DNA of 64,000 nt from Chlorops oryzae (lineage: Eukaryota; Arthropoda; Insecta; Diptera; Chloropidae): positions 46,598,935 through 46,662,934 of the forward strand of contig CM035807.1 in assembly GCA_020466095.1 (NCBI GenBank), written 5' to 3'. Below are positions 20,150-30,559 of the stretch, one piece after another; positions within the stretch are counted from its first letter, which is position 1; every line of letters begins with the position of its first letter. The notes under the pieces are model-generated. The model was not told the origin of the DNA and searched no databases. It worked only from the letters and a program-made list of their open reading frames with translations. The position numbers and the translations under genes were made by a program.

Positions 20150-21330
20150 TTTTTATTGTTGGTTCGATAGATTTGTGATTTTTTCATAACTTATAAGAAA
20201 ATATCTAAGGTATTAAAAATAGTAATAAAAATATCCCGTTTTTCTCTATTTTTTACTCCATTCAAGTTTCGATATTTTTACTATGAAACAAAAATTTGTT
20301 CCTTTTTCAAGCCGAAAAGCGAAATGATATTAAGCCCCTTTGCCTAAAAGCATATTTTAAGTGTGCTTCTCATGTATTGAAAAAGTTAAAACAACAAACC
20401 TAACGTCTACTAAGCAAAAAATTCATTTCTGGAAATTTCTTGCGAAACAGCTTGAAACAAGTTTTGGATAAATCAAGAAAAAATCTTTTGGAAAAAATTT
20501 TCTTTCTTTATTTGTTGGTTCGAAAGAAGTCTGATTTTTTCATAAGTTATTAGAAGAATATATGACGCCTTGAAAATAGCATTTAAAAAAAAAACCGTTT
20601 TCCGTGTTTTTTTTTTTTTTTTACTCCATTAAAGTTTTGTAATTTTCGAATATCCAACCAAAAATTTGTATTTTTCTAAGCCAAAAAACAAACTGACATT
20701 AAAGGTGAGATGACACTACGTGTGCAATTCACATATAATTGCTCAACAAAATGTGTGACATATCTGAAACAAATAAAATTTGAAGCACATTTATTTGCTC
20801 AGGGTATTACACTACGTGTTCAATGCACACATAATTGCTCAAAAAAATGTGTGACACATCTGAAAAACAATTGCACACATAACATTTTCTCGCACAAAAT
20901 ATGGACAAATCACACATGTTGATTGCGCAATGTTACTAGGTTTCGTTTTTAAAAGATTGCAATGAAAATAATTTTTACAAAATGTTTGTGCACTTCTAAT
21001 TTTGGTTGATTACATTAGGCATGCAACGCACACATTTTATTTGTAAAATATTGTAAGAATTATTTTGAGCAAACAAATTATTCGTCGATTTCATTACGTG
21101 TGCAATATTTATGACGTCAGTGAGCAAATATTCGTGCATTGCACACGTAGTGTCATCTCACCTTAAGCCCCTTTGCCTTAAAGTATATTTTTAGTTTATT
21201 ACTTATATATTGAAGAAGTGTAAACCTTAAATTTGAAGTAATTGCACAAAAAAATGAATTTTTGGCATTATTTTTAGTGAATCGATTTGAGGGATTTTTT
21301 TGTTAAAGCAGTTTTGCTTCAAATCGTCTT
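20150..21330. repeat. Direct duplication of a ~350-bp unit; second copy carries a MITE
   Basis: Unit 1 (about 20150-20500) and unit 2 (about 20505-20702 plus 21167-21330) share TTGTTGGTTCGA, GATTTTTTCATAA, TTTTACTCCATT and GCCCCTTTGCCT in the same order. Unit 2 is interrupted by the element at 20703-21163. Divergence is substantial. Confidence 0.7.
20703..21163. mobile_element. MITE (461 bp) with long TIRs and TAA target duplication
   Basis: The ends are AGGTGAGATGACACTACGTG and its inverse. TAA flanks both sides (20700-20702 and 21164-21166). The sister repeat at about 20330 reads ATTAAGCCCC without the element and so acts as an empty site. Inside are two direct ~65-bp repeats (about 20711-20780 and 20807-20880) that both start with CACTACGTGT. 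TAA duplication fits PIF/Harbinger; TTAA cannot be excluded because the target contains TTAA. Confidence 0.8.
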
Positions 21331-21339
21331 AGTTGAGCG

Positions 21340-22075
21340 CCCTCTAGTGGTGATTTAAAGAGTCAAACCATAAATAGTTTTCTTTAATTATATTAGTTGT
21401 TTTATTATGTTTCCGACAATACAAATTTCATCAATATATTAAAAACGATTTTTTTTGGCTATGGCACGAAGCACTGTGCGCCGAGGAGACTTCCAATTTG
21501 CACGTGCTATAGTTGTTATATTTACGTTTCAGACAATCGAACTGATGACGCCTCTAAAGTATGTATGGTTACTTTATAACAGTGATTGCCAAACTCAAAA
21601 AAGTAGTTCTGCTTCGTACTTTAATGTTACGAGTGCATGTACTGCGCTAAACTCTCCAGTCAAATCATAAATGCGACCCACATATTTCAGTGAGATAATA
21701 TAAATCGAAATTTTGTACTGATTTTTTAGGAATTTACAGAATTTGGACATTAGATTAGATATTTGTTCACTTTCGAAAATATACACTGAAAAAAATAATA
21801 GCACCATGTGCTATATTTTGTTAGAGCTAAGTGCTATAACCGTAATAGAAAATGGGATAGTAGATTTTTTTTACTGCATCTGCTATATTTTATATGAAAC
21901 TTTAATAGCTGCTATTGCTATAATTTAATATAACCCGTGCTACACCAATAGCAGTTGATGCTGCAATTGGTAATCGTTTTGCTATATGAACATTATATCT
22001 ACAGATATAAAATATAGCTACTCCTTGCTGTACCATTTGGCAAATGGCCTAGCACCAGCGACTGAGAAAAAAGAA
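21340..22075. other. Non-coding; GCTAT-rich block at 21787-22030
   Basis: No coding content seen. 21787-22030 begins ACACTGAAAAAAATAATAGC and is unusually rich in GCTAT/ATAGC words on both strands. This resembles a decayed MITE, but its end is not defined. Confidence 0.35.
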
Positions 22076-22189
22076 AAATTTTATTTTGTGTTTTGACTTT
22101 TTTATTTATTTATTTTTATTAATTATTATAAATTTTTGTTTGTTTATTTTTTATTTATTTTAAATCATCTTTATCTTATAACTCCTTAA

Positions 22190-22480
22190 ATTTTCTCGCC
22201 TCCACCGTGTTTCGAACCGCTGACTTCCAGTTTGCTGGGCGAATGTCTTAACCCATGATACAAAGAGAGCAAGATAGCGCCATTTCGGGTACCGCTATTT
22301 TGTAGCATTCGCATTGTTGTTGTTTCCAATGCTACAGTATAGTTGTGACGTTGGGCTTAAAATGCGAAACAACAACAACGAAGCTCTCATTTTGCATTTG
22401 TGACATCATCGGGCTGAAGTGGCGCTATCTTGTTTATTTGTATCATGGTCTTAACCATTACGCTTGGGAAATGTGCTTAT
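22190..22480 (-). repeat. tRNA-derived SINE-like piece, split by a MITE
   Basis: On the minus strand, with the MITE at 22254-22448 removed, the sequence reads AAGCGTAATGGTTAAGAC (box-A-like), a CCAGCAAACTGG anticodon-arm-like hairpin, and GCGGTTCGAAAC (box-B-like), followed by GCGAGAAAAT. This is the layout of a tRNA-related SINE head. It does not fold as a sound tRNA. Confidence 0.5.
22254..22448. mobile_element. MITE (195 bp) with 9-bp target duplication
   Basis: Inverted ends CATGATACAAA..CAAGATAGCGCCA. The flanks carry GTCTTAACC on both sides (22245-22253 and 22449-22457). Nine bp is the usual Mutator-like (MULE) duplication. Central sequence holds GTTGTTGTT and AACAACAAC blocks that also pair. 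It sits inside the tRNA-like SINE head. Confidence 0.75.
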
Positions 22481-22654
22481 AGAATTTTTTCACTCCAAAA
22501 ATTTTTAACTTGAAAATGAACACATTACAAAAAAAAAAAAAATTATAATAATAATAAAACCTTACAAATTTAGTGGAAAATTTTTGTCTTCGCTGAAATT
22601 TGAATAAAAAAAAAACTGTAATTTATAAAAAAAAAGTACAAAAAAACTTGATAT

Positions 22655-22740
22655 TTTCTCGCTGCCAACATGGATCGAACCCCGAACCTCTCGACTGTCG
22701 ATCACAGTTTGCACCACTGAGCTATCGAATTCTTATGGGG
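22655..22740 (-). repeat. Second tRNA-like SINE head
   Basis: The minus strand reads ATAGCTCAGTGGTGCAAAC (box A), then GGGGTTCGATCCATG (box B), then GGCAGCGAGAAAATAT. Boxes and spacing match RNA polymerase III internal promoters. The tail GCGAGAAAAT is shared with the head at 22.2 kb, suggesting one SINE family. The D-arm and acceptor stem do not pair properly, so it is not called as a tRNA gene. Confidence 0.5.
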
Positions 22741-22915
22741 CAATATATATATATATATTCTTGATCAGGATCGAAAGCGGAGTCGATTTAGAAATGTCCT
22801 TCCGTCAGTCCGTCTGTGGTCGGATCTCCTCCCAAACGCTTGAACCAATCATGTCGAAATTTAGCATATAGATATATTGGGCTCTAGGTGTGATCCTAAG
22901 AAAAAATGGCGGTCG
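22741..22915 (+). repeat. mini-me-like core repeat, truncated
   Basis: (TA)n is followed by TTCTTGATCAGGATC, GAGTCGATTTAGAAATGTCC, a short GTCY-type stretch and GGTCGGATCTCCTCC. This is the (TA)n-core-(GTCY)n order of dipteran mini-me elements. Both ends of the full element are missing. Confidence 0.75.
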
Positions 22916-22987
22916 TCCGTCGTTTCTTTAATTTGTTTTAAAAATTCAAAATTTCATACTAAAATGTATCTTTTTCAAAGTCTCATA

Positions 22988-23465
22988 GCTCACCAACCAA
23001 TTTGAAAGCTTATCATAAATCATTTTAAATGTTATTAAAAAAATTTTGTTTTTTCAAAGCTAGATGTCGCCTTTGATAAAAAAAAATATTATTAGAATCG
23101 TTGTAACTTTGCCAATTTTAATGATATGAAGAAATTTTGTTGGGATAAAATTAATGATTTTTTGCGGGCTACAATTCTATGATGATAGAAAAGTACTTTA
23201 GGGTAGTAGAAATTGAGATAAAATGTGCAATTAGGCGAAAACAAATCTGAGAATAATGATCTCTGGCTAAGAATTTTAGCGCTCGTTGAGACCTTTACAA
23301 CGACATACTACACTTGATAATCGCACATCAAATAACAGAGATATTGACAAAAACCACTTCCAGGACAAAAGGACAAAAAGGCGACATCTAGTTTAGATAA
23401 AAATAAAAATTTTTAATTGCATTTAAAATGATTTGTGATAAACTTTCAAACTGGCTGGTGACAAG
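22988..23465. repeat. Inverted repeat pair (~90-bp arms, ~300-bp spacer)
   Basis: The left arm (22988-23076) contains TTTGAAAGCTTATCATAAAT and GCTAGATGTCGCC; the right arm (23377-23465) is its complement with some mismatches. A GGACACCCTGTAT word at 23496-23508 may be the outer end of the right side. Probably a decayed MITE whose left end was lost next to the mini-me repeat. Confidence 0.55.
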
Positions 23466-23519
23466 TGAACTTTGTTTTGGTGATATGCCCTACTGGACAC
23501 CCTGTATAAAGGCTTATGA

Positions 23520-24834
23520 AAATTGCCGAATATGAAAATAATAATTTTTAATGCAACTTTTCGAATACATTTTTATTTTCTCAAAAATTGAAGTAAGTAG
23601 CGATTTGTAAAGAAATTTAACAAACTTTTTAATAGTAATAACAAAATCACAAATAAAAATGGTTTGTCAGTGCGAAACGGGAGTTAAAATTTCAGAGCAA
23701 AATCTAAACAAGTTAGTCTCATTTAATTTTTTAAAAATTGTTTCTGAATAATAGTCCAATATATTAAAAACATACTATGTAAGTTTAATAAATGCCTCGA
23801 AATTTTTCAGTGGTGCCTCACGAACCAGTGATAGACTGTTGCTTGAGTCGTCCCATTTCCTGCATGGAATTTTGAAATCGCAGTCAGATTTAGCAGTGAC
23901 AGTGGAATCTCGATTATCCGACTATCGCTTAGATGCTACCTCCCTTAAACCTCACACTGCAGTAAACAAAAAGAACCAGCTTTTTTTTCAAAATTGGAAA
24001 TCTATAAATAAAGCAAATCGGCATTTTAAATTACTTTTCCCCAATAACATATTAGTTTGCTTAATAAGATTTATCAAGATTATTGAACGAATCGAATAAT
24101 CAAGATTTTATCGTATTTACAACGAATTCCTGGAAATGTTATTAGGGGTCTTCCTTTAAACGTGTATTTGCGTCGAAAACTTCGAAAAATCGTAAATCAA
24201 GAAGGTATTGTATGTCAAGAAGGCTTAGAAATTAATGAACGAAATTTTGTATGAAAAATTTTACACTCTTACGATTTTTCAATCTTTTCACTTTTAAGGG
24301 AATACCAGGTCCGTGCAGCTGCACCCCCCTTTTCCTGAAATTAAAAACTTTTGTTGCATGCTATTGGTAATTTTAATCGAGCCAACGGATCATTGTTTTT
24401 ATTTCGCAATAAATTATTATACATATTGTCCCGAAAGGTTATAATTCGTATTTCTCTGAGTTCGTTAGTCCTCAATATGCATTAGTAAGAAATACTGTTA
24501 TATGAATGCTATTGCAACACTCCTTTCACCAAACCACTCAATAATGTTTCCAAACGCCTCGAGGCCCAATGACCTAGTTAAAAAGTCTGCAAATTTTGCC
24601 AAACAATAGAGGTTTATTCGATTTAAATTTATATACATTTATTCTGAAAGAGCTTTTAAAAATAGGTAAATCCATAAAGGATTATCTCAACATATCTCCG
24701 AAGTTTCGTTCAATCACGCTTTCCTATTCAGCTTGAACCACAATTGCTGTTAAAATACTCCCTCAAGCTGGAGCTCCCATTTTGAAGTTCGCGTTATCTG
24801 TCTGAACCTTGACGGTCTTCTCATCTAGTATATA
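23520..24834. other. Non-coding with transposon scraps (pogo-like end; possible copia-like end)
   Basis: At 23898, CAGTGGAATCTCGATTATCC resembles a pogo/Tigger-type terminal repeat. On the minus strand near 24620-24540, AKFADFLTRSLGLEAF resembles the last part of copia-type Pol, and around 24780-24740 a GCTTGAGGGAG tract like a copia polypurine tract is present. These are weak single-motif matches. No intact gene is visible. Confidence 0.35.
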
Positions 24835-24910
24835 TTAGGTGTAGTAAAAAGAAATCCATTATTTTTGCATTAAATTGAGGCTTTATTTAAGATAGTTAGA
24901 ATGACCCGAT

Positions 24911-26072
24911 TTAGGTCAAATATGCGCCGTTTTGTTCGATAACTTGTTGCCATTTTAAAGGTAATTTCATTATGCCTCTCTCATAGAAGCCCTCGTTCCT
25001 ATTAGCAAAAAATTGAGACAGTCGAATTTCAGAAGCCTCTTTTGAAGCGAATGTTTCACCAGCAAAATTGTTCGCCATGGACAGGAACAGATGGTAATCA
25101 CTTGGTGCCAGGTCCGGACTATAAGGTGGATGCAGAAGAACCTCCCAACCAAACTCCNNNNNNNNNNNNNNNNNNNNNNNNNNNNNNNNNNNNNNNNNNN
25201 NNNNNNNNNNNNNNNNNNNNNNNNNNNNNNNNNNNNNNNNNNNNNNNNNNNNNNNNNCGGAGCTTCTGGCGAGTCACTATCGATGTATGTGGCCTGGCGT
25301 TGTCCTGATGGAACACAATTCCTCTCCTATTGGCCAAAGCTGGCCGCTTATGGGCGATTGCTTCCTTCAGACGGTCCAATTGTTGACAGTAGAGTTCCGA
25401 GTTAAGAGTTTTGCCGTATGGGAGCAGCTCATAGTAGATAATTCCCTGCCAATCCCACCAAACACACAGCAAAACCTTCCTGGCCGTCAATCCTGGCTTG
25501 GCCACCGTTTCCGCCGGTTCACCGTGTTTCTACCACGACCGTTTTCCCTTGATGTTGTCGTAAGTGACCCACTTTTCATCACCAGTCACCAACCGCTTCA
25601 GAAATGGGTCGATTTTGTTGCGGTTCAGCAGCGATTCGCAGATGGAAATTCGGTCTATGAGGTTTTTTTGCGTTAACTCGTGTGGCACCCATACATCGAG
25701 CTTCTTTGTGTATCCAGCCTTATTCAAATGGTTCCAAACGGTTTTTTGTGCAATCTTTAGCTCTTTTGCAATCGAAACAGTGCTAACATGACGGTCGGAC
25801 TCGATAATTTCCATGATTTTATCGACATTTTCGACAATTGGCCTTCCAGTGCGTGGTGCATCCTTGACATCGAAGTTACCGGAACGGAATCGACGAAACC
25901 AAAATTGCGAATGATTGGCTGTTACAGTATCAGGTCCATAAACGCTATTCACATTTTCAGCCGCCTGGCTTGCGTTTTCTCCCTTATCGAAGAAAAACTG
26001 TAAAATGTAGCGAATTTTCTCTTTGCTGATGTCCATCTTTGACAAGCTCTCAAACAAAACTGAATCAATCAA
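24911..26072 (-). pseudogene. mariner transposase, copy 2, one premature stop and an assembly gap
   Basis: Same protein as copy 1. The N-terminal half reads through without a break, and keeps the tryptophan codon that is a stop in copy 1. A TAG at 25530-25532 (after GKRSW) replaces a serine codon. Catalytic blocks TGDEKW and HQDNARPH are readable; SPDLAPSDYH follows the gap. The two copies therefore carry different inactivating stops. Nuclear cut-and-paste transposase acting at TA sites. Confidence 0.9.
25158..25257. other. Assembly gap (100 N)
   Basis: Exactly 100 Ns. The bases on either side (..AACTCC and CGGAGC..) abut exactly as in mariner copy 1 (AACTCCCGGAGC), so no bases appear to be missing. 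Confidence 0.95.
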
Positions 26073-26223
26073 TCAAAAAAGTGTCAAAAAAGCTTTTTTA
26101 GTAGGAACTGTCATCTTTCTAATGCCCCCTAGCGGAACACGATCGGACTTATAGAACGCGAGATGCAGATAAATAACGCCATTTATTGGAAAAATAATGG
26201 ATTTCTTTTTACTACACCTAATA

Positions 26224-26560
26224 TATCCAAACCGCAAAACCATCATCATCCATTTGATCAAAGATGAGACCTTTCCACTCACGTCAGAGGAACCAAATGT
26301 TACATTTTGGCATAACGATTCGCCCTGCGTATCATCACAGAAGCGTAGATACTTGTTATTCTTTTCAGGGAAATTTGGACACAGTTACGACCCGTTCCGT
26401 ATCACCATCGCTAAGCGCTCTGGCATCTGTGCGTCAGCGGATACCTCGCTCCATTGGTTAACTTCTTTTATTTACAAAAGGAGTCAAATTTATAAATTAA
26501 GAAAAACGCCAAAATAACACGTTCATCCTATTTGGGCATGGAATCATTAATAAAACTTAC
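26224..26560. other. Unassigned; downstream side of the Helentron
   Basis: A plus-strand open frame (about 26197-26517) contains LLFFSGKFGHSYDPFRITIAK but matches no family that can be recognised. It probably is 3' flanking or terminal sequence of the Helentron that follows on the minus strand. Confidence 0.3.
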
Positions 26561-26565
26561 CATTA

Positions 26566-28660
26566 TTATATAATCATATTCATATTCTTATTCTGCAGAA
26601 TTTCGCTAATGTGATTTCGCATCGTAAGAGTATCATACGGCATTTGATCTTCAGGCAACTTATTGTAGCTTAACAATGTTGCGAAATAGACTGCGAATGC
26701 CCCACAATCAATACCATTAGTTTGGCTCTGAACATTGTGGGATACACACCTTTTCTGAAATCTATACAGAGCATTTAAGAAGTGAGTTTGATCGTTTTTT
26801 AAGAAGTTCTTATTTAAACTGTCGTAGATGTGCACATTGCCATTTCCATCATACTTTGTACAAATCCAATGACCTATAATATTAATTCCAATTTTCCCGC
26901 TATAAATAATTTGGATATTACTCCTGGGGTATTGGCCGTAGATTACCAAAAAATGCGCCGATATAAACTACATCCTGTGCAAAATTAAATACCCCTTGAG
27001 CATTAAGTTGTTTGTTCAATATTTCGTGGAACAGATTAATATGTTTATCGGACAAATAGCAAGCAGGAGAAGCCACTTCTTGACATTCTGTGATCGGGAT
27101 ATCGAACTCGTAAGGTACGCGATTGGCATTATCGCAAATATTTTTTATGCCGTCATTATCAATATCCATAGGAATTGATTTTTTTATGCCCTTATGGTCA
27201 AGTTCTATGGCCGCATCACTCCCAGAGATGGTCATCGAGATAACCATGATCGTTTCTATCGTTTCCACTTGTGCCATAGTGATTGCGTGAATTATTGTTA
27301 CTATTATAAACAACATATATTGGTTTGTGGTACGTGAAATATGTTTCATAAACTCCCGATTGTATATCGTTTATATTAGAAAAAACAACACCAATTTGGA
27401 TATTGTACGAAGTCGTGATACCGTTTGGTGGTAAGTGCGGTAATAACTTATATTTTTTTAAGCAAGTAATAAAAAAATGATTTTTTTTATCAGCATGATT
27501 AACAATATCATAGTTGAAATCTCCCATTAATATAATAGGACTATCAGATGGTAATTGTTGTATTATCTCATCAATAGCTTCTTCGAACTTTATCGTAGTC
27601 GTTTTAGCTGATTTGTAGCCACTTATTAAGTACCAATCGTCAACTTTCAAAGCAAATAATTGTACGTGTGCCGTACTGCTGTAAATATGCTTTGAAAATG
27701 CAATTGTAGATTGTACGCCGTTTTTAACGTAGCATATCATTCCACGATTGTTTTTATCGCGATTGATTCTCAGCACAATATTATAGCCATCAGTGTCAAA
27801 TTTTTCATTCTCTATACTAAAAGACTCGCTACATATCAAAATATCTGTTCGCGAGTACCATTTATCTTCAATTATATGAGTTAGGTTCTGTCTTAATGTC
27901 CCAATATTCTGGTAACAAATCTTAATTCCTAATACAGTCTCTAAATTATCATATGATAGCCATAATTTTTTCTTCGATCTCAAACGTTCTAGTTCAGCAA
28001 GGGCTGAGTTAAGGATTTTGGGATTTTTTAAAGCATTAGGTAGTTTGAATTCGCCAATTATAAAAAGTCCACTCAATTAAGTAACACGACTAAGCGCAAC
28101 GTATAACATTGATAAAGTTCGCCTCTCTGAAGATGAAAAGTCTAAGCATATATTTTCATATGTTTGACCTTGACTTTTATGAATAGTTATTGCTTCTGCA
28201 GGTATTACAGGGAATTGATTTTTTAAGATTTTATATTTATCATCTTGCGCAACACTAGTCTGAATTGATATTCTTTATAACGGTGTTAGAGTTTTGTCTA
28301 AACAATTTTTTTCCATATCATAAGCACAATGAGACCGTGCTTTCATACCAACTCTCGGTGTCATAAAATCAAACCATAACACAGATGGTATGTCTGCCTC
28401 CTTACATTCGATATGCTTCAAAACACCACAAGTACCATTTACTAAGCCATCTTCCACATCTTTGTTTTTCACAATCATATATTTAATGCTTACTTTTAAT
28501 TGAATGACATCAGGTAATTCAACGGCAATCTGGTTGGTTTTTTTTTTTACTTATTGGTCGCAATAGAATTTTTTGTTCGTTTTCAGTTATTTCTTTTGAG
28601 AATGTAACTTCAGCTTTTGAAGTGAATAATTGACTATTACTGTCCATTTTCGCCGTAGCC
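26566..28660 (-). pseudogene. Helentron C-terminal region: Pif1-like helicase end, endonuclease, Ulp1-like protease
   Basis: Minus-strand reading in order. (1) From about 28660 to 28080: MIVKNKDVEDGLVNGTCG, then AITIHKSQGQTYENI and LYVALSRV, which are the last Pif1 helicase motifs. (2) From 28076 to about 27300: an endonuclease/exonuclease/phosphatase domain with ICSES (catalytic Glu), GDFN and a degenerate YHKPI in place of SDH. (3) From about 27150 to 26566: LSDKHINLFHEIL, then GHWICTKYDGNG, HIYDSL and QSQTNGIDCG, giving the His, Asp, Gln and Cys of Ulp1/C48 proteases. Stops at about 28278 and 28080, and a frameshift near 26940, break it. Helicase plus endonuclease in one ORF is diagnostic of Helentrons (rolling-circle transposons). 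The Rep part is missing here. Confidence 0.82.
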
Positions 28661-29380
28661 GCTATGGAGAAGAGCCCTTATTCAAAACAACTTAACGAAA
28701 CTTTGATCTCTCTCTGGTTCAGCAGCTCGAACTCCTGCGACGGCGAGGCGCTCTATTTTGGTTGTCTACACTAACGCACAATTCGCCGCTCCGCACCGTC
28801 GAATATATATTCAAATTCTAAATCGAAACAAAAAAAAATATAAAAATAAAACGAAGAAACGTAGAAGTTAAGTGGACAAAAAATAAAAGGAAAAAGAAAG
28901 AACAGTGAACTAATTTTGATAATTATAAAGAAATAGCCAAGAAGGCGAATTTAAGTTTGTGTCTTCCTCCTTTTTTTTTCTTTCGTTAATCGCCAAGAAG
29001 GCAAGTTTATTTTTTACATCAAATCTCTTACAAATCGAATTTTTGCGTCGTGCAATCGAACCACAAAAACGCCGCAGAAACCAGCACATCGGCCGGACAT
29101 CAATCCGAAACGACGCACCTCTCCAGAGAACAACAGGTACGTCCCCTTCTTCCTCTCCCTCACTTCAACATTTGGCGATCCCGTGCCAGGAGCCTGGAAT
29201 CGGCTCCAGTGGACCAATCTTGGTAGGAATTGAGAAAGTGCGCCACGTGCATCACGCCTCTGAACTTCAGTCGCCCTGGTGCAGTTTCAAGGGCACCGAC
29301 TAGTGGTCGCAGCACATGCAGGGTAGCACGCAATAGAAGCGAGGAAGATCCCCCCTTTCCCCTCGATTACAGCATTTCAT
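28661..29380 (+). other. Promoter/5'-leader-like sequence, possibly of a BEL-like LTR element or a host 5' exon
   Basis: No coding region is clear. The sequence changes to higher G+C near 28690-28800 and then holds two copies of a CCAAGAAGGC word (28939, 28992). At 29130-29138, CAACAGGTACGT is a strong splice-donor match. The block is separated from gag-like sequence at 31377 by inserted MITEs. The identity of the parent is open. Confidence 0.3.
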
Positions 29381-29388
29381 ATTGCTAG

Positions 29389-30151
29389 TAGAGCTGGGCG
29401 CGTGAGTGATCTTTCACGCACGCTCACGTACGCTCTTATAGCAAGTCACGCACAATCACGTCACGTCCGTGAATGTGCGTGAGTTCAAATATCATGATTT
29501 TCGCCGTGAGTGAGTGAAAAATTACGCACGCACGGGCTACTCACGGAAAAACATTAATTCATAAAACCAAAGTAGGCATTGAGTAGAAAATATCACCAAA
29601 GAAAAAATTTTAAACTATTTGAGTTTGAAGCAAACTGATCTTAACGCAAAATGAATGTACCGATCATAAAATATAGGCAATTAAACAGGTGTACACACAA
29701 ATTCTTCTTGCATTGGATGCATCGTGCGAAGTTTTCGATAGCGCCCTCGAATTTGAGTACTTCAAATCCTGTCCAAACTTCACTTTTATGCTTCGGAGGC
29801 GTGAAAAATGAATACCGAGGATCTAATGGATCCTTTTTAAATCATGTTCGATTACTTGTTTTCTGTTCGGTACATTCATTTTGCGTTAAGATCAGTTTGC
29901 TTCAAACTCAAATAGTTTAAAATTTTTTCTTTGGAGATATTTTCTACTCAATGACTACTTTGGTTTAATGAATAAATGTTTTTCCGTGAGTAGCCCGTGC
30001 GTGCGTAATTTTTCACTCACTCACGGTGAAAATCCCGATATTTGAACTCACGCACATTCACAGACGTGACGTGATTTTAAATTCACGTCACACAGTGAGT
30101 AGCAGTGACAAATCGTGACACTGCAAATTTCACGTCACGCGCCCAGCTCTA
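29389..30151. mobile_element. hAT-type foldback MITE (763 bp)
   Basis: The ends are TAGAGCTGGGCGCGTGA and its inverse, with an exact 8-bp duplication ATTGCTAG (29381-29388 and 30152-30159). The arms are very long: 29389 to about 29660 pairs with about 29865 to 30151, leaving a unique centre of about 200 bp. The outer arms are rich in GTGAGTG/CACTCAC words. 8 bp and YAGAGCTGGGC ends fit hAT. The longest internal frame spans the palindrome and is not a recognised protein. Confidence 0.87.
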
Positions 30152-30249
30152 ATTGCTAGCATACCTGTTTGCCTGTCAGTGTAAACGGTGGTTTTTTGTG
30201 CAAGGCACACTAGTGTGACTACAATAGCAACATAGTAGCCAGGCGACTT

Positions 30250-30557
30250 GCCCCAGCGGGAAAAGGTAGACATTGGTAAACGAGCGAGGTAATCGATACA
30301 ACATATGTCTACCACTTACCCGCGTCGATGAAAATTAACACGGCGATGTCATTGAAAATTCGTTCGTTACCTCTTTCGCTTACTTCTTTGTTGAAGAATT
30401 CTATGACGAACCCCTCATCAAAAAGTCTACGACGACTATGTGAGCAATAATTTTTCCGCTTCCCTTACCTTTTTCTTCGAAGCATTCTCCTATGACCCTT
30501 TCATCGAAGAATTCCTCGACGAATAAGGTAATCGAAGAACAAACTTCCCGCTGGGGC
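30250..30557. mobile_element. Probable MITE with GCCCCAGCGGGAA ends
   Basis: Inverted ends of 13 bp (GCCCCAGCGGGAA) at 30250 and 30545-30557, with GAAGAATTC and TCGAAG words repeated inside. No clear target duplication. A similar end, CCCAGCGGGAAAAGG, lies at about 45861. Superfamily unknown. Confidence 0.5.
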
Positions 30558-30559
30558 GG

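Larger units (their letters stand above)
24835..26221 (-). mobile_element. mariner element, copy 2 (1287 bp plus a 100-N gap)
   Basis: Same terminal repeats as copy 1 (TTAGGTGTAGTAAAAAGAAA) with TA duplications at 24833-24834 and 26222-26223. Without the 100 Ns its length is 1287 bp, one less than copy 1, explained by a GAGGG/GAGG difference near 24880. Lies about 17.4 kb from copy 1, in the same orientation. Confidence 0.95.

Noticed and set aside
22655..22740. Functional tRNA gene on the minus strand
   Set aside because: Box A and box B are good, but the acceptor stem and D-arm do not pair and no clear anticodon loop exists; kept as SINE-like head.
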